Below, piece by piece: positions 1 through 8,436 of a DNA stretch of 64,000 bases. Source of the stretch: Nannocystis exedens (GTDB lineage: Bacteria > Myxococcota_A > Polyangia > Nannocystales > Nannocystaceae); assembly GCF_002343915.1 (NCBI RefSeq), contig NZ_NETK01000001.1, forward strand, positions 7,268,001 through 7,332,000, given 5' to 3'. The first letter of the stretch is position 1. The number at the start of each line of letters is the position of its first letter. The notes under the pieces are model-generated. The model had not been told where the DNA came from. It ran no database searches and saw nothing but the letters and a program-made list of their open reading frames with translations. A program made the translations under genes and the position numbers.

Positions 1-536
1 TCGCTGGCGATCTTCGGCCGCAGGCCGGGGCGCTGGACCTTGAGGACCACGCGCTCGCCGGTCTTGAGGACGGCGCGGTGGACCTGGGCGATGCTGGCCG
101 AGGCCAGCGGGGTCTCGTCGATCTCGGCGAACTGCTCGCGCCACTTGGGGCCGAGGTTGCTCCGCAGCTGGCCCTCGATCTGCTCGAAGGGCAGCGGCGA
201 CACCTGGTCTTGCAGGCAGGTGAGCTCGGCGATGACGGCGTCGGACAGCAGGTCGGGGCGGGTCGACAGGATCTGGCCGAGCTTGACGAAGGTCGGGCCG
301 AGCTGCGTAAACGCGGCCACGAGGCGCTTGCCGGTGTCGGCGCTGCCGACGGCGGCGCGGGTCAGCTCGGCGCCCGCGAGCTCGACCTGCAGCTCGCGCC
401 GGAGCTTGAGCTGGGCGACCCACCAGCCGAAGCCGTGGCGGACGAAGACGGTGGCGATCTCGCGGAAGCGGGCCACGTCCTTGGCGCCGGTGACGAGGGC
501 GCGCGAGGAGCTGACGATCGTGCGCAGGACGGACAC
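1..536 (-). CDS. ABC1/UbiB/AarF family atypical kinase, N-terminal part
   Basis: The reverse strand encodes the first 178 residues of a protein that runs off the left edge of the window. It contains the family hallmark 'FVKLGQILSTRPDLLS' followed by 'LQDQVSPLPFEQIE' and 'ASIAQVHRA' with 'VVLKVQRPG', which is the KxGQ motif, the Ala-rich loop and the nucleotide-binding Lys region of UbiB/ADCK kinases. Family members act at the membrane and support ubiquinone or other lipid metabolism through an ATPase-like activity. The start is a GTG at 534-536, giving MSVLRTIVSSSRALVTG. No ATG is available nearby, so the start is moderately sure. The C-terminal kinase lobe and membrane anchors lie outside the window. 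Confidence 0.85.
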   Translation of the reverse strand, partial: MSVLRTIVSSSRALVTGAKDVARFREIATVFVRHGFGWWVAQLKLRRELQVELAGAELTRAAVGSADTGKRLVAAFTQLGPTFVKLGQILSTRPDLLSDAVIAELTCLQDQVSPLPFEQIEGQLRSNLGPKWREQFAEIDETPLASASIAQVHRAVLKTGERVVLKVQRPGLRPKIAS

Positions 537-597
537 GCGCGCGCAGTATACGAGACCCGGCGTCAGGCAGCGGCGCCGGATCTGCTAGACTTGAGGC

Positions 598-1221
598 GTG
601 CGAAGTCGGCTGTGGACATGGCTCCTGGTCGGAGCGGCCGTCTCCGGGTGCGACGCGCCCGAGGGCCGCACGCGAGCGGCCGCGGAGATGGCCGAGATGG
701 CCGGCTCGCGCACCGCGGAGGCGGCGCGGGCGGCCCGCGCCTGGGCGGGGCAGCTCGGCCTCGGCGAGCTGTCCGAGGCGGCCAAGGGCTGGCTCCGCCA
801 GGGCGCCGAGGCGTCGTCGTCGGGCATCGAGGCGGTGCTGCAGAAGGGCGAGCAGGTGGTCCCGGTGGCGGTGGAGATCGGGCGGGCGCTGGGCGGCGCG
901 GTCGACACCAGCACGCAGTTCGAGCCGATCTACCAGGAGGTCCCGGGCGGCTCGACGGAGCTGGCGGTGCGGCGAGCGGAGGCCGACGCGGCGATCCAGG
1001 GCATGCCGCGCGTCGAGCTCATCGACGGGCTCTCGGTCGGCTTCAAGCAGCTGTCGAGCGTCGACGTCGGCCGCACGACCTCGGAGTCGGCGTACCTGGT
1101 GATGTGGCGCCAGCACGACCGGCTCATCGGCTTCGTGTTCCGCTCGCGCCGCGACGTCGCGCTGGCCGAGCTCGTGCGCGAGGCGCCGCGGCTGGTCGCG
1201 CTCGTGCGCTCGGTCCTGTGA
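598..1221 (+). CDS. Hypothetical lipoprotein, Ala-rich
   Basis: A 207-residue protein with a short basic N-terminus, hydrophobic core and lipobox-like 'AVSGC' (Cys18), so it is probably a lipid-anchored envelope protein. The mature part is Ala/Glu-rich and helical, followed by a more globular C-terminal half ('VELIDGLSVGFKQLSSVDVGRTTSESAYLVMW'). I do not recognise the family. The start is GTG at 598. It lies divergently 61 bp from the UbiB-like gene and 46 bp before ttcA, so it could be cotranscribed with ttcA. Confidence 0.65.
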   Translation: MRSRLWTWLLVGAAVSGCDAPEGRTRAAAEMAEMAGSRTAEAARAARAWAGQLGLGELSEAAKGWLRQGAEASSSGIEAVLQKGEQVVPVAVEIGRALGGAVDTSTQFEPIYQEVPGGSTELAVRRAEADAAIQGMPRVELIDGLSVGFKQLSSVDVGRTTSESAYLVMWRQHDRLIGFVFRSRRDVALAELVREAPRLVALVRSVL

Positions 1222-1267
1222 GCAGGCGGTTGCTGCGCCGCCCCCGCCCTGGTATGCCCGGCCGGGC

Positions 1268-2086
1268 GTGGCGAGCCTCCAGCAGACGCTCTTGCGGCAG
1301 ATCAGCCGCGCGAATCGGCGCTTCGGGCTGATCGAAGACGGCGACAAGATCATGGTCGCCATCTCCGGCGGCAAGGACTCGTGGGCGATGCTCCACCTGC
1401 TGCGCGAGTACCGGCGGATGGTGCCGTTCGCGTTCACGTGGGTGGCGGTCAACCTCGATCAGGGCCACCCGGGCTTCCCGGTCGAGGTGCTGCGCGCGTA
1501 CCTCGAGCGCGAGGGCCACGAGCACCGGATCGTCCACGTCGACACCTACTCGGTGGTGAAGCGCGAGGTCCCGGCGGGCAAGGCCTACTGCTCGCTGTGT
1601 TCGCGGCTGCGGCGCGGGATCCTCTACGACGTCGCGGTCGAGCTCGGCTGCACCAAGATCGCGCTCGGCCACCACCGCGACGACCTGATCGAGACGCTGC
1701 TGCTCAACCAGCTCTACGCCGGGCAGCTCAAGGCGATGGCGCCGCGGCTGCGCTCGGACGACGGGCGCAACACGATCATCCGCCCGCTGATCCTGTGCGA
1801 GGAGCGCGACCTGGCCGCGTACGCGGTCGAGCAAGGGTTCCCGGTGGTGCCGTGCGACCTGTGCGGCTCGCAGGACAACCTGCGGCGGGTCTACGTCCGC
1901 CAGCTCCTGACCCGGCTCGAGGCGGACAACCCCGACGTGCGCCGCAGCCTGCTGGCGGCCGCCGGCAACGTCAAGCCGTCGCACCTGCTCGACGCCCGCC
2001 TGCAGGGCGAGGGCGACGACGACGGCGAGCCGGCGGGGGCGAGCGACGTGCCCCTGATCTCGCCGCGGCTGCTCGTCAGGACATGA
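1268..2086 (+). CDS. ttcA: tRNA 2-thiocytidine synthetase TtcA
   Basis: Adenylates C32 of certain tRNAs and inserts sulfur, using ATP and an Fe-S cluster. The PP-loop 'SGGKDS' is at residues 33-38, the first cysteine pair 'CSLC' is at about 108-111 and a second 'CDLCGSQDNLRR' at about 196-199, as expected for TtcA (three Cys bind the cluster). 'ALGHHRDDLIETLLLN' is the conserved ATPase block. At 272 residues it is somewhat shorter than the E. coli enzyme, mainly at the ends. The chosen start is GTG at 1268. The C-terminal tail after about residue 245 is poorly conserved. No partner gene is obvious next to it. Confidence 0.9.
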   Translation: MASLQQTLLRQISRANRRFGLIEDGDKIMVAISGGKDSWAMLHLLREYRRMVPFAFTWVAVNLDQGHPGFPVEVLRAYLEREGHEHRIVHVDTYSVVKREVPAGKAYCSLCSRLRRGILYDVAVELGCTKIALGHHRDDLIETLLLNQLYAGQLKAMAPRLRSDDGRNTIIRPLILCEERDLAAYAVEQGFPVVPCDLCGSQDNLRRVYVRQLLTRLEADNPDVRRSLLAAAGNVKPSHLLDARLQGEGDDDGEPAGASDVPLISPRLLVRT

Positions 2087-2096
2087 AGGAGAGGAC

Positions 2097-2606
2097 ATGC
2101 TGCAACGGACATGGCTCTTGGGACTGGCTCTCGCCGCGGGCGTCGCCGGCTGCAACAAGTCGTCGGGCATCTGCATGAACGCGAATTGCGAGGCCTCGGT
2201 GCCGGTCGCGGTGGTCGACGACGGCCAGCCCGGCGGGCAGCTGCGGGCCGGGGCGTACACGTTCCGGGTGAGCACCGACTACGCCGAGAAGGCGTGGAGC
2301 TGCACGCTGCCGGCCGACGACTGCGCGCTCGACTTCTTCACCGACTTCGCCGACGGCGAGGACGACGGCACCCTGTCGATCATGGCCCGCGCCGGCGAGA
2401 CCGGGCTCGAGATCGAGGTGCTCGAGACCCGCGGCAACATCTGGAGCGGCCCGGCGAAGTTCATGGTCGCGGTCGAGCGCGACGGCGAGGCGGTGGTCGA
2501 GGAGACCTTCGAGCCGCGCTACGAGGAGCCGCTGGTGCCCGACGCGTGCGCGGTGTGCCTGAAGCGCAAGGGCCGCGACCTCGTGGTCCACGTGCCGGCC
2601 GAGTAG
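2097..2606 (+). CDS. Hypothetical lipoprotein, Cys-containing
   Basis: A 169-residue protein starting ATG at 2097 with a good ribosome binding site (GGAGAGGA just upstream). Signal peptide with lipobox 'GVAGC' (Cys19). The mature region has three Cys pairs ('SGICMNANC', 'WSCTLPADDC', 'DACAVC') and beta-rich segments, which suggests a small extracytoplasmic domain stabilised by disulfides. Only 10 bp separate it from ttcA, so it is probably cotranscribed. No known family was recognised. Confidence 0.7.
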   Translation: MLQRTWLLGLALAAGVAGCNKSSGICMNANCEASVPVAVVDDGQPGGQLRAGAYTFRVSTDYAEKAWSCTLPADDCALDFFTDFADGEDDGTLSIMARAGETGLEIEVLETRGNIWSGPAKFMVAVERDGEAVVEETFEPRYEEPLVPDACAVCLKRKGRDLVVHVPAE

Positions 2607-2702
2607 GGCGTCCCGCCGGCTGGCCGGGCGTCCCGCGGGCGGGACGGCGGCGGAGCGGGGCGGCGCGAAAGGACAGGGGATTTCGCGGGCGGCGCGGCGT
2701 GC

Positions 2703-3164
2703 ATGGCCCCGCGGGTGTGCGCCTCGCCCGTCGATCCCGTCCTCGAACTGCTGCAACGCCGGCCCGAGCTGGTCGTCCACGCGCTGCACCGCCTGCTCGG
2801 CTGGGAGCTCGAGCAGCCGGCCCGGGCCGAGCTCGTCGACGTCGGCGACACCCAGCTCCACGCCCACGGCCACGAGTGGGCGGCCGACCTGGCGTTCGCG
2901 CTCCACCGGATCGGCGGGCCCTCGACGTGGCTGGCGGTGGTGGTCCCCCCGGCGCGCGAGGAGCAGGCGCGGGCCTACCTGTGGCCGTGCTACGCGGCCC
3001 TGCTCGGGCTGCGCCGGGGCGGCCCGGCCGGGCTGCTGGCGATCGTCGGCGACGAGGACGTGGCGTGGGCGCGGCAGACGGTCGCGTGCGGCTTCGGAGC
3101 GCTGACGTTCACGCCGCTGGTGGTCACCCGCGCCGCGCTGCTGGCGCTCGGCGAGGATGCCTGA
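2703..3164 (+). CDS. Short protein resembling PD-(D/E)XK-type 'hypothetical' family, probably degenerate
   Basis: A 153-residue protein. The layout 'LLQRRPELVVHALHRLLGW ... ADLAFALHR ... WLAVVV ... YLWPCYAALLGLRR ... GLLAIVGDEDVA' resembles actinobacterial and myxobacterial proteins of the PD-(D/E)XK/transposase-like superfamily ('ADLVV', 'VVEVQ', 'WPVYVA'). Here the usual Glu-x-Lys/Gln of the core strand is replaced by 'VVVPPA', and the protein is about half the family length, so catalysis is doubtful. The assignment is by remembered pattern only. Three interspersed hairpins lie directly downstream. Confidence 0.5.
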   Translation: MAPRVCASPVDPVLELLQRRPELVVHALHRLLGWELEQPARAELVDVGDTQLHAHGHEWAADLAFALHRIGGPSTWLAVVVPPAREEQARAYLWPCYAALLGLRRGGPAGLLAIVGDEDVAWARQTVACGFGALTFTPLVVTRAALLALGEDA

Positions 3165-3167
3165 TGG

Positions 3168-3189
3168 GACATGTCTGTCCGGACAGGTC
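3168..3189. repeat. Interspersed palindrome, copy
   Basis: CTGTCC directly abuts GGACAG, flanked by acatgt on the left and gt on the right. It sits 4 bp after the stop codon of the upstream gene. Confidence 0.7.
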
Positions 3190-3300
3190 TAATCCGACGC
3201 CGGCCGGAGCGTGGGTGGCGAGCCGCGCGGAATGGCCTGGTCCCGATGCGCCAGGTCGAGTGGGCAGCGACCGCCAGGCGGCGCGGCGGCCGCAGCGCGC

Positions 3301-3320
3301 ATATGTCCGCGGGGACAGGT
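3301..3320. repeat. Interspersed palindrome, copy
   Basis: ATGTCC, loop GCGG, GGACAG. Intergenic, between convergent genes, second of three copies within 200 bp. Confidence 0.75.
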
Positions 3321-3337
3321 CGGGCGCGGCGGCGCGG

Positions 3338-4102
3338 TCAGGGCTTGCGCCTGTCCTTGAGGACAGGGAAGCGCTCGCGCGCGTCGCGGACGACCTCGGC
3401 GCGGACGTCGGCGAGCACCATGGTCTCGCCGCCGGCGGCCGCCGCGAGCACCTCGCCCCAGGGGTCGACGATGCGGCTGTCGCCGCTGTAGTCGAGGCCG
3501 TTGCCGTGGCCGACGCGGTTGACGCCGACGACGTAGGCCTGGTTCTCGATCGCCCGGGCCTGCAGCAGCGTGGTCCAGTGGTGGCGCCGGCGCTCGGGCC
3601 AGTTGGCGACGACGACGTAGGCGTCGGTCTGCTCGGCGCGGCCCCAGAACTCGTCGGCGAAGCGGAGGTCGTAGCAGACGAACAGGGTGCAGCGCAGGCC
3701 GTCGACGTCGACGGTGATGTGGTCGCTGCCGGCGCCGTAGTGCTCGTGCTCCTTGGCGAACGAGAACGGGTGGATTTTGCGGTAGCGGACGACCTGGCCG
3801 TGCGGGCTGGCGAGCACGAGCGTGTTGTAGGGCTTGGACTCGCCGTGCGGCACCTCGGGCACGCTGCCGCAGATCCACAGGTCGTGCTGGCGCGCCTGGT
3901 GCTCGAGGAAGCGGGTCGAGGGGCCGCCCGGCGGCTCGGCGATCTTGGCGGTCGTCATCGAGAAGCCGCAGGCGAACATCTCCGGCAGCACCACCAGCTT
4001 GGCGCCCGCGGCGGCCGCCGCGGCCACCCACGGGCGCAGGCGGGTGAAGTTGGCCTCCGGGTCCTCCCACGCGATGTCGCTCTGGATCGCCGCGATCTTC
4101 AT
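3338..4102 (-). CDS. Omega-amidase (nitrilase superfamily), YafV/Nit2-like
   Basis: Hydrolyses alpha-ketoglutaramate or alpha-ketosuccinamate to the keto acid and ammonia. It is a 254-residue carbon-nitrogen hydrolase with catalytic triad Glu41 ('LPEMFACGFS'), Lys109 ('RYRKIHPFS') and Cys143 ('VCYDLRFADEF'). 'ANWPERRRHHWTTLLQARAIENQAYV' and 'NRVG' are typical of the E. coli YafV branch. The gene follows a glutamine/methionine-type aminotransferase in the same direction with a 45-bp gap, which is the classical glutaminase II pairing: the transaminase uses glutamine as amino donor and the amidase pulls the reaction. The last codons overlap an interspersed hairpin at 3350. Confidence 0.88.
   Translation of the reverse strand: MKIAAIQSDIAWEDPEANFTRLRPWVAAAAAAGAKLVVLPEMFACGFSMTTAKIAEPPGGPSTRFLEHQARQHDLWICGSVPEVPHGESKPYNTLVLASPHGQVVRYRKIHPFSFAKEHEHYGAGSDHITVDVDGLRCTLFVCYDLRFADEFWGRAEQTDAYVVVANWPERRRHHWTTLLQARAIENQAYVVGVNRVGHGNGLDYSGDSRIVDPWGEVLAAAAGGETMVLADVRAEVVRDARERFPVLKDRRKP
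3350..3367. repeat. Interspersed palindrome, perfect copy
   Basis: CCTGTCC, tetraloop TTGA, GGACAGG: a perfect 7-bp stem. It covers the last codons of the omega-amidase gene on the minus strand. Confidence 0.8.
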
Positions 4103-4147
4103 GCTCCGGTCCTCCTGCGTGCTGTCCTTCGGGTCATGTTGGATAAT

Positions 4148-5344
4148 CTATCCGGCCGCGCTCGCCAGCGGCGCGCGGCGCGGCAGCTTCTGCAGGCGAC
4201 GCAGGCCCTCGTCGAGCACGTCGTCGGTCTTGCAGAAGGCCCAGCGCACGAGGTGACGGCCGGCCGCCGGGTGCTCGTAGAACGACGACGGCGGGATCGC
4301 GGCGACGCCGACCTGCTCCGGCAACATGCGGCAGAACTCGACGTCGTCGGCGTACCCGAGCGGGCGGATGTCGGTCATGACGAAGTACGTGCCGGCCGGC
4401 GCGAGCACGCCGAAGCCGAGCTCGCGCAAACCCTGGCACAGGCGATCGCGGCGCGCGCGGTACTCGGCGATGAGGCCGGCGAAGAAGGCGTCGTCGGCGA
4501 CGAAGGCCCTGGCGAGCGCGTGCTGGAACGGCGTGGCCGTGCAGAAGGTCACGAATTGGTGCGCACAGCGAATCGCGGCGCTGAGCGCCGGAGGCGCGCA
4601 CGTGTGTCCGACCTTCCAGCCGGTGAAGCTGAAGGTCTTGCCCGAGGAGGAGATCAGCACGGTGCGCTCGCGCATCCCGGGCAGCGTCGCGAGCGGCACG
4701 TGCGAGCCCTCATACACGAGGTGCTCGTACACTTCGTCGGTGATGGCGATGAGGTCGAAGCGCTTGCAGAGGCCCGCGATATGCTCGAGCTCGCCGCGCG
4801 CAAAGACCTTCCCCGTGGGGTTGTGCGGGCTGTTCAGCAGAATTGCCCGGGTCTTGGGGGTTATGGCGGCCTCGAGCTCCTCGGGGCGGTACGCGAAGTC
4901 GGGCGCGTGCAGCGTGACGACCTTCGGGACGGCCCCGGCCATGGTGACGCTGGCGCGATAAGAGTCGTAGAAGGGCTCGAACAGCACGACCTCGTCGCCG
5001 GTGTCGCACAGCGCTTGCAGCGTCGCGCAGATGGCCTCGGTCGCGCCGGAGTACACGGTGACCTCACTGTCAGGATCGTACGAGAGGTCGTAGAAGCGCT
5101 GCTGGTGCGCCGCGATCGCGCGATTCAGCTCGGGCAAGCCGCTCATGCGGCAGTACTGGTTGGCGCCGGCGCGGATCGCAGCGATCGCGGCCTCTTTGAT
5201 GAAGTCGGGTCCATCGAAGTTGGGGAAGCCCTGGCCGAGGTTGACCGCGCCAAATTGGATCGCAAGGCGCGTCATCTCGGTGAAGATCGTGGTGCCGAAT
5301 CCTTGGAGGCGGGCTGTGAGGTGCGGCTGGCGGGCGCTGCTCAT
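4148..5344 (-). CDS. Class I PLP aminotransferase, kynurenine/glutamine/methionine type (YbdL-like)
   Basis: A 398-residue fold-type I aminotransferase. 'NLGQGFPNFDGPDFIKEAA' is the N-terminal signature of the KAT/YbdL subgroup, 'NSPHNPTGKV' binds the cofactor and 'SSSGKTFSFTGWKVG' carries the PLP Lys at about 236. Family enzymes transaminate methionine, glutamine or aromatic keto acids. The neighbouring omega-amidase supports glutamine as donor and a role in methionine (KMTB) salvage, though this is inference. The open frame continues upstream, but ATG at 5344 (MSSARQPHLTARLQG) matches the family N-terminus. The start is only 30 bp from the divergent aminotransferase start. Confidence 0.88.
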   Translation of the reverse strand: MSSARQPHLTARLQGFGTTIFTEMTRLAIQFGAVNLGQGFPNFDGPDFIKEAAIAAIRAGANQYCRMSGLPELNRAIAAHQQRFYDLSYDPDSEVTVYSGATEAICATLQALCDTGDEVVLFEPFYDSYRASVTMAGAVPKVVTLHAPDFAYRPEELEAAITPKTRAILLNSPHNPTGKVFARGELEHIAGLCKRFDLIAITDEVYEHLVYEGSHVPLATLPGMRERTVLISSSGKTFSFTGWKVGHTCAPPALSAAIRCAHQFVTFCTATPFQHALARAFVADDAFFAGLIAEYRARRDRLCQGLRELGFGVLAPAGTYFVMTDIRPLGYADDVEFCRMLPEQVGVAAIPPSSFYEHPAAGRHLVRWAFCKTDDVLDEGLRRLQKLPRRAPLASAAG

Positions 5345-5374
5345 GGGCCGCGGGAGTGTGGCATAGTTGTAGCG

Positions 5375-6703
5375 ATGCAGGACGTCCAGAGCGCGCAGAC
5401 CGACCTCACCGCCCACGCCAACGACGCGGGTCCCGACCCGGCCGCCCGCCTGTCGAAGATGGCCGGGGCCCTGGTCGGCTCGGAGATCCTCAAGATCGCG
5501 GCCGAGATCCGCGCGCTGATGGGTCAGGGCGTCCCGGTCTGCAACCTCACGGTCGGCGACTTCAGCCCCAAGCAGTTCCCGATCCCCGAGGTCCTGCAGC
5601 AGGCGATCCTGCGGGCCCTCGAGCGCAGCGAGACCAACTACCCGGCGGCCAACGGCCAGGCCGAGCTGCGCCAGGCGATCCAGCGCTTCTACGAGCGCGA
5701 GCTCGGCCTGCGCTATCCGCTCGACAGCTTCCTCGTCGCCGGCGGCGCCCGCCCGGTGATCTACGGCGTCTACCGCACCGTGGTCGACGCCGGCGACACC
5801 GTGATCTATCCGGTGCCGAGCTGGAACAACAACCACTATGTCCACATGTGCGGCGCGCGCGGCGTGCCGGTCGTGTGTGGCCCCGAGACCCGGTTCCTGC
5901 CCACCGGCGATGCGCTGCTGTCCGAGCTGCCGTCGGCGCGCCTGGTGTGCCTCAACTCGCCGCTCAACCCGACCGGCACGGCCATCAGCGCCGACGCGCT
6001 GCGCGGCATCTGCGACGCGATCCTGGCCGAGAACCGCAAGCGGGAGCAACGCGGCGAGCGGCCGGTCTACCTGATGTACGACCACATCTACTGGATGCTG
6101 CGCTTCGGCGACACGCAGCACGTCACGCCGCCGGGGCTGCGCCCGGAGATGGCCCGCTACACCGTGTTCGTCGACGGCATCAGCAAGGCGTTCGCGGCCA
6201 CCGGCCTGCGCGTCGGCTGGGCCGTCGGCCCGGTCGACATCATCAAGCAGATGTCGGCGGTGCTCGGCCACGTCGGCGCCTGGGCCCCGCGCCCGGAGCA
6301 GATGGCGACCGTCGACCTGCTCAGCGACAGCAAGGCGATCCACGCCTACGCGAGCAAATTCCTGCAAGGCCTCGACCGCCGGCTCGAGCTGCTCCACACC
6401 GGCTTCCAGGGGCTGAAGAAAGACGGCCTGCAGGTCGACAGCATCCCGCCGATGGGCGCGATCTACCTGACCGTGCGCATCAACCCGTTCGGCCGCCGCA
6501 CGCCCGCAGGCCAGGTGCTGCAGTCGAACGAGGATGTCCGCAAGTACATGCTCACCGACGCCGGCATCGGCATCGTCCCGTTCCAGGCGTTCGGCGTGCC
6601 CGGCGACGAGGGCTGGTTCCGCCTCAGCGTCGGCGCGGTCTCCGAAGAGGAGATCAAGGCGGCCCTGCCCCGCCTCGCCCGCGCGATGCAGGCGCTCACC
6701 TGA
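5375..6703 (+). CDS. PLP-dependent aminotransferase, class I/II
   Basis: A 442-residue fold-type I aminotransferase. 'NLTVGDFSPKQFPIP' and 'TNYPAANGQAELRQAI' are substrate-entry motifs, 'CLNSPLNPTGT' is the PLP/phosphate block, 'MYDHIYWML' holds the Asp/Tyr pair and 'FVDGISKAFAATGLRVGW' carries the Schiff-base Lys at about 271. It belongs to the aspartate-aminotransferase-like group; the amino donor cannot be told. The ATG at 5375 is used; a much longer upstream open frame is ruled out because it crosses three other genes. It is divergent from the YbdL-like gene. Confidence 0.85.
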   Translation: MQDVQSAQTDLTAHANDAGPDPAARLSKMAGALVGSEILKIAAEIRALMGQGVPVCNLTVGDFSPKQFPIPEVLQQAILRALERSETNYPAANGQAELRQAIQRFYERELGLRYPLDSFLVAGGARPVIYGVYRTVVDAGDTVIYPVPSWNNNHYVHMCGARGVPVVCGPETRFLPTGDALLSELPSARLVCLNSPLNPTGTAISADALRGICDAILAENRKREQRGERPVYLMYDHIYWMLRFGDTQHVTPPGLRPEMARYTVFVDGISKAFAATGLRVGWAVGPVDIIKQMSAVLGHVGAWAPRPEQMATVDLLSDSKAIHAYASKFLQGLDRRLELLHTGFQGLKKDGLQVDSIPPMGAIYLTVRINPFGRRTPAGQVLQSNEDVRKYMLTDAGIGIVPFQAFGVPGDEGWFRLSVGAVSEEEIKAALPRLARAMQALT

Positions 6704-6728
6704 GCTGCTCGAAGGGGCAGGTCGGCGG

Positions 6729-6746
6729 CCTGTCCGAACGGGCAGG
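6729..6746. repeat. Interspersed palindrome, copy
   Basis: CCTGTCC, loop GAAC, GGGCAGG, with one G-T pair. Another weaker copy (6704-6722) starts immediately after the preceding stop codon. Confidence 0.75.
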
Positions 6747-7067
6747 CGGAGGCGCGGCGCTCATCAAGGGTGAGGGGTCATCGAGCTCCGGCGCGGGCTG
6801 ACCGACGGGCGCGCGATGGCCGAAGGGCCGGGCGAGGCCGAGAGCGCGCCAGCTCGGAGCGGTGGCAAGTCGGCGAGCCCGGCGGACCCGGCGGACCGAA
6901 GGAGCAGGCGAGGCCGAGAGCGCGGCGGCCCGGGGCGGCGGGGCCGGCGGGCGCGGGCTGACCGAAGGGGGCAGGCGAGAGCGCGCCGCTCGGCGCGGTG
7001 AGTGGTTGCCGAGGCCGGCAGTCGTCAGTCTGACCGAAGGGGCAGAGCCGCGGGTCGTTTATCGACA

Positions 7068-7091
7068 GGACATGTCCTTCAGAGCATGTCC
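7068..7091. repeat. Interspersed palindrome, double copy
   Basis: GGACATGTCC followed by TTCA and GAGCATGTCC. The palindromic ACATGT core is repeated 16 bp apart. It lies at the 3' end of the PP-loop gene on the minus strand. Confidence 0.65.
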
Positions 7092-7110
7092 CGGCGAGCG
7101 ATTCGGGCGC

Positions 7111-8249
7111 TCAGGCGCTGCGGATCCCGTGGCGGGCCAGGACCTCGACGAACGCGGCGACGTGCGAGCGGCGCTTGCGGAAGGGCGAGGGGGCGGGGAG
7201 GGGTTGGTCGTGGGGTAGACGACCGGGCCGCCGGCGAGGGCCTCGCCGATCGCGGGGCGGATGTCGGTGGTCGCGGCGCCGCGCAGGTCGACGCGCGCGA
7301 GCAGGGCCCGCATGGCCGGGCCGTGGTAGGCCGAGAGCACCAGCGCGTCGGTGATCTCCTTGAGCAGCGACATGTTGCCGCCCTGCCACATGCCGCCGCG
7401 GTAGTAGCAGGTCCACGAGAACAGGCTCTGGCCGGCGTCGGTGTCGGCCAGGCCGCGCAGGCCGGGGAGGGCCCGCAGGCGCGCGAGCGCGAGCGAATGG
7501 TTGTAGGTGCGCCACTTCGGCGTGGTGAAGGCGTCGGCCATGGCGCCGACCCAGAAGATGGCGCGCCGCTCGAAGCGGCCGGCGAGCTCGCGCAGCTCGG
7601 CGACCCATCGCACGTGATCGAGGCCGATCCGGCAGGCGTTGACGGCGATCTCGCTGTCGAGCAAGGAGGCGTCGCGGTCGACGAGCTCGACGACGTCGAT
7701 GCCGAGCCGGTTGTCGCGCACGAACTGCTGCACGAGCGGGAAGTTGGGCCGCGCGCTGACGGCGATCACCGGGTTCTTCCACGGCAAGAGCAGCAGGTTG
7801 AGGCTGTCCTTGCCGCCGCACAGGACGAGGTTGACGAAGCCGGGGTGCCGCGCCTCGACGCGGGCGACGTCGCTGCGGGTCGCGGCGGCGAAGGTGGCGA
7901 CGTACTCGCGCGGGTCCGACAGCTCGAGGGTCGAGAGCTCGGGGCAGCCGACGCGACGCACGCGGCGATCGATCGTGGCGTTGGTGGCGAGGTAGCGGAC
8001 GGCGGCGCCGACCTGGCGGGCGACGTCGCCGTCGAGCTCGAGCGCGCCCTTGTGGACGATCAGCGGCAGCGGCGAGGTCGCGTAGAGGTCGCCGCTGCGG
8101 TAGACCGGGTAGAACATCGGCGGCGGCCCGCGCAGGCGCTCGGCCTGCCAGACGACCGGACCGGGCGTGAGCCACAGGTCTTCCTCGTCGATCTCGGGCT
8201 GCCGGCGCAGCTCCCAGGCGTTCTTGGTGGTGAGCTCGGGCAAGATCAT
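7111..8249 (-). CDS. PP-loop (asparagine synthase-like) protein, probable frameshift near the 3' end
   Basis: The reading from ATG 8249 gives a natural protein for about 350 residues, with the modified PP-loop 'LVLCGGKDSLNLLLLPWKNPVIAVS', the N-type ATP pyrophosphatase signature (SGGxDS with Cys for Ser). It may activate a carboxylate during polysaccharide or peptide modification; the substrate is unknown. After 'VVYPTTNPSP' the frame turns into Pro/Ser/Arg-rich shadow text and ends at 7059. In another frame the sequence continues as 'FRKRRSHVAAFVEVLARHG' and stops at 7111. One missing base in the G-rich runs around 7185-7204 would join them. The listed coordinates assume the restored end; without it the CDS is 7059-8249 (396 aa). 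Confidence 0.7.
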
Positions 8250-8436
8250 CGCAGGTCCTCAGGCGTGCGCGTGGAGGGCGTCGAGCACGGGCATCGTGGT
8301 GCTCCGCGCGATACCAGAGCCCGGCGAGGACCGCGTGCCGAGGGGGCTCCGGAGGGCGTGCGGCAAGTCATGGGCGCGCGCGGCCGGTTGACACCCTCGC
8401 GCGCCGGAGCGTACGTTCGCGGCCGTTTCGCTCGGC

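Larger units (their letters stand above)
6704..7110. other. Repeat-rich spacer between convergent genes
   Basis: No convincing gene. It opens with two interspersed hairpins (6704-6722 and 6729-6746; the second is CCTGTCC-GAAC-GGGCAGG). Then come four degenerate direct copies of a roughly 30-bp unit with core CTGACCGAAGGGGCAGGCGAG-like text at about 6793, 6890, 6954 and 7029, and a double hairpin at 7068-7091. Confidence 0.6.

Noticed and set aside
2111..6703. A 1530-codon open frame on the plus strand
   Set aside because: It crosses ttcA's neighbours, the omega-amidase and the YbdL-like gene on the other strand. Only its last 442 codons (from 5375) read like a protein; the rest is GC-driven shadow.
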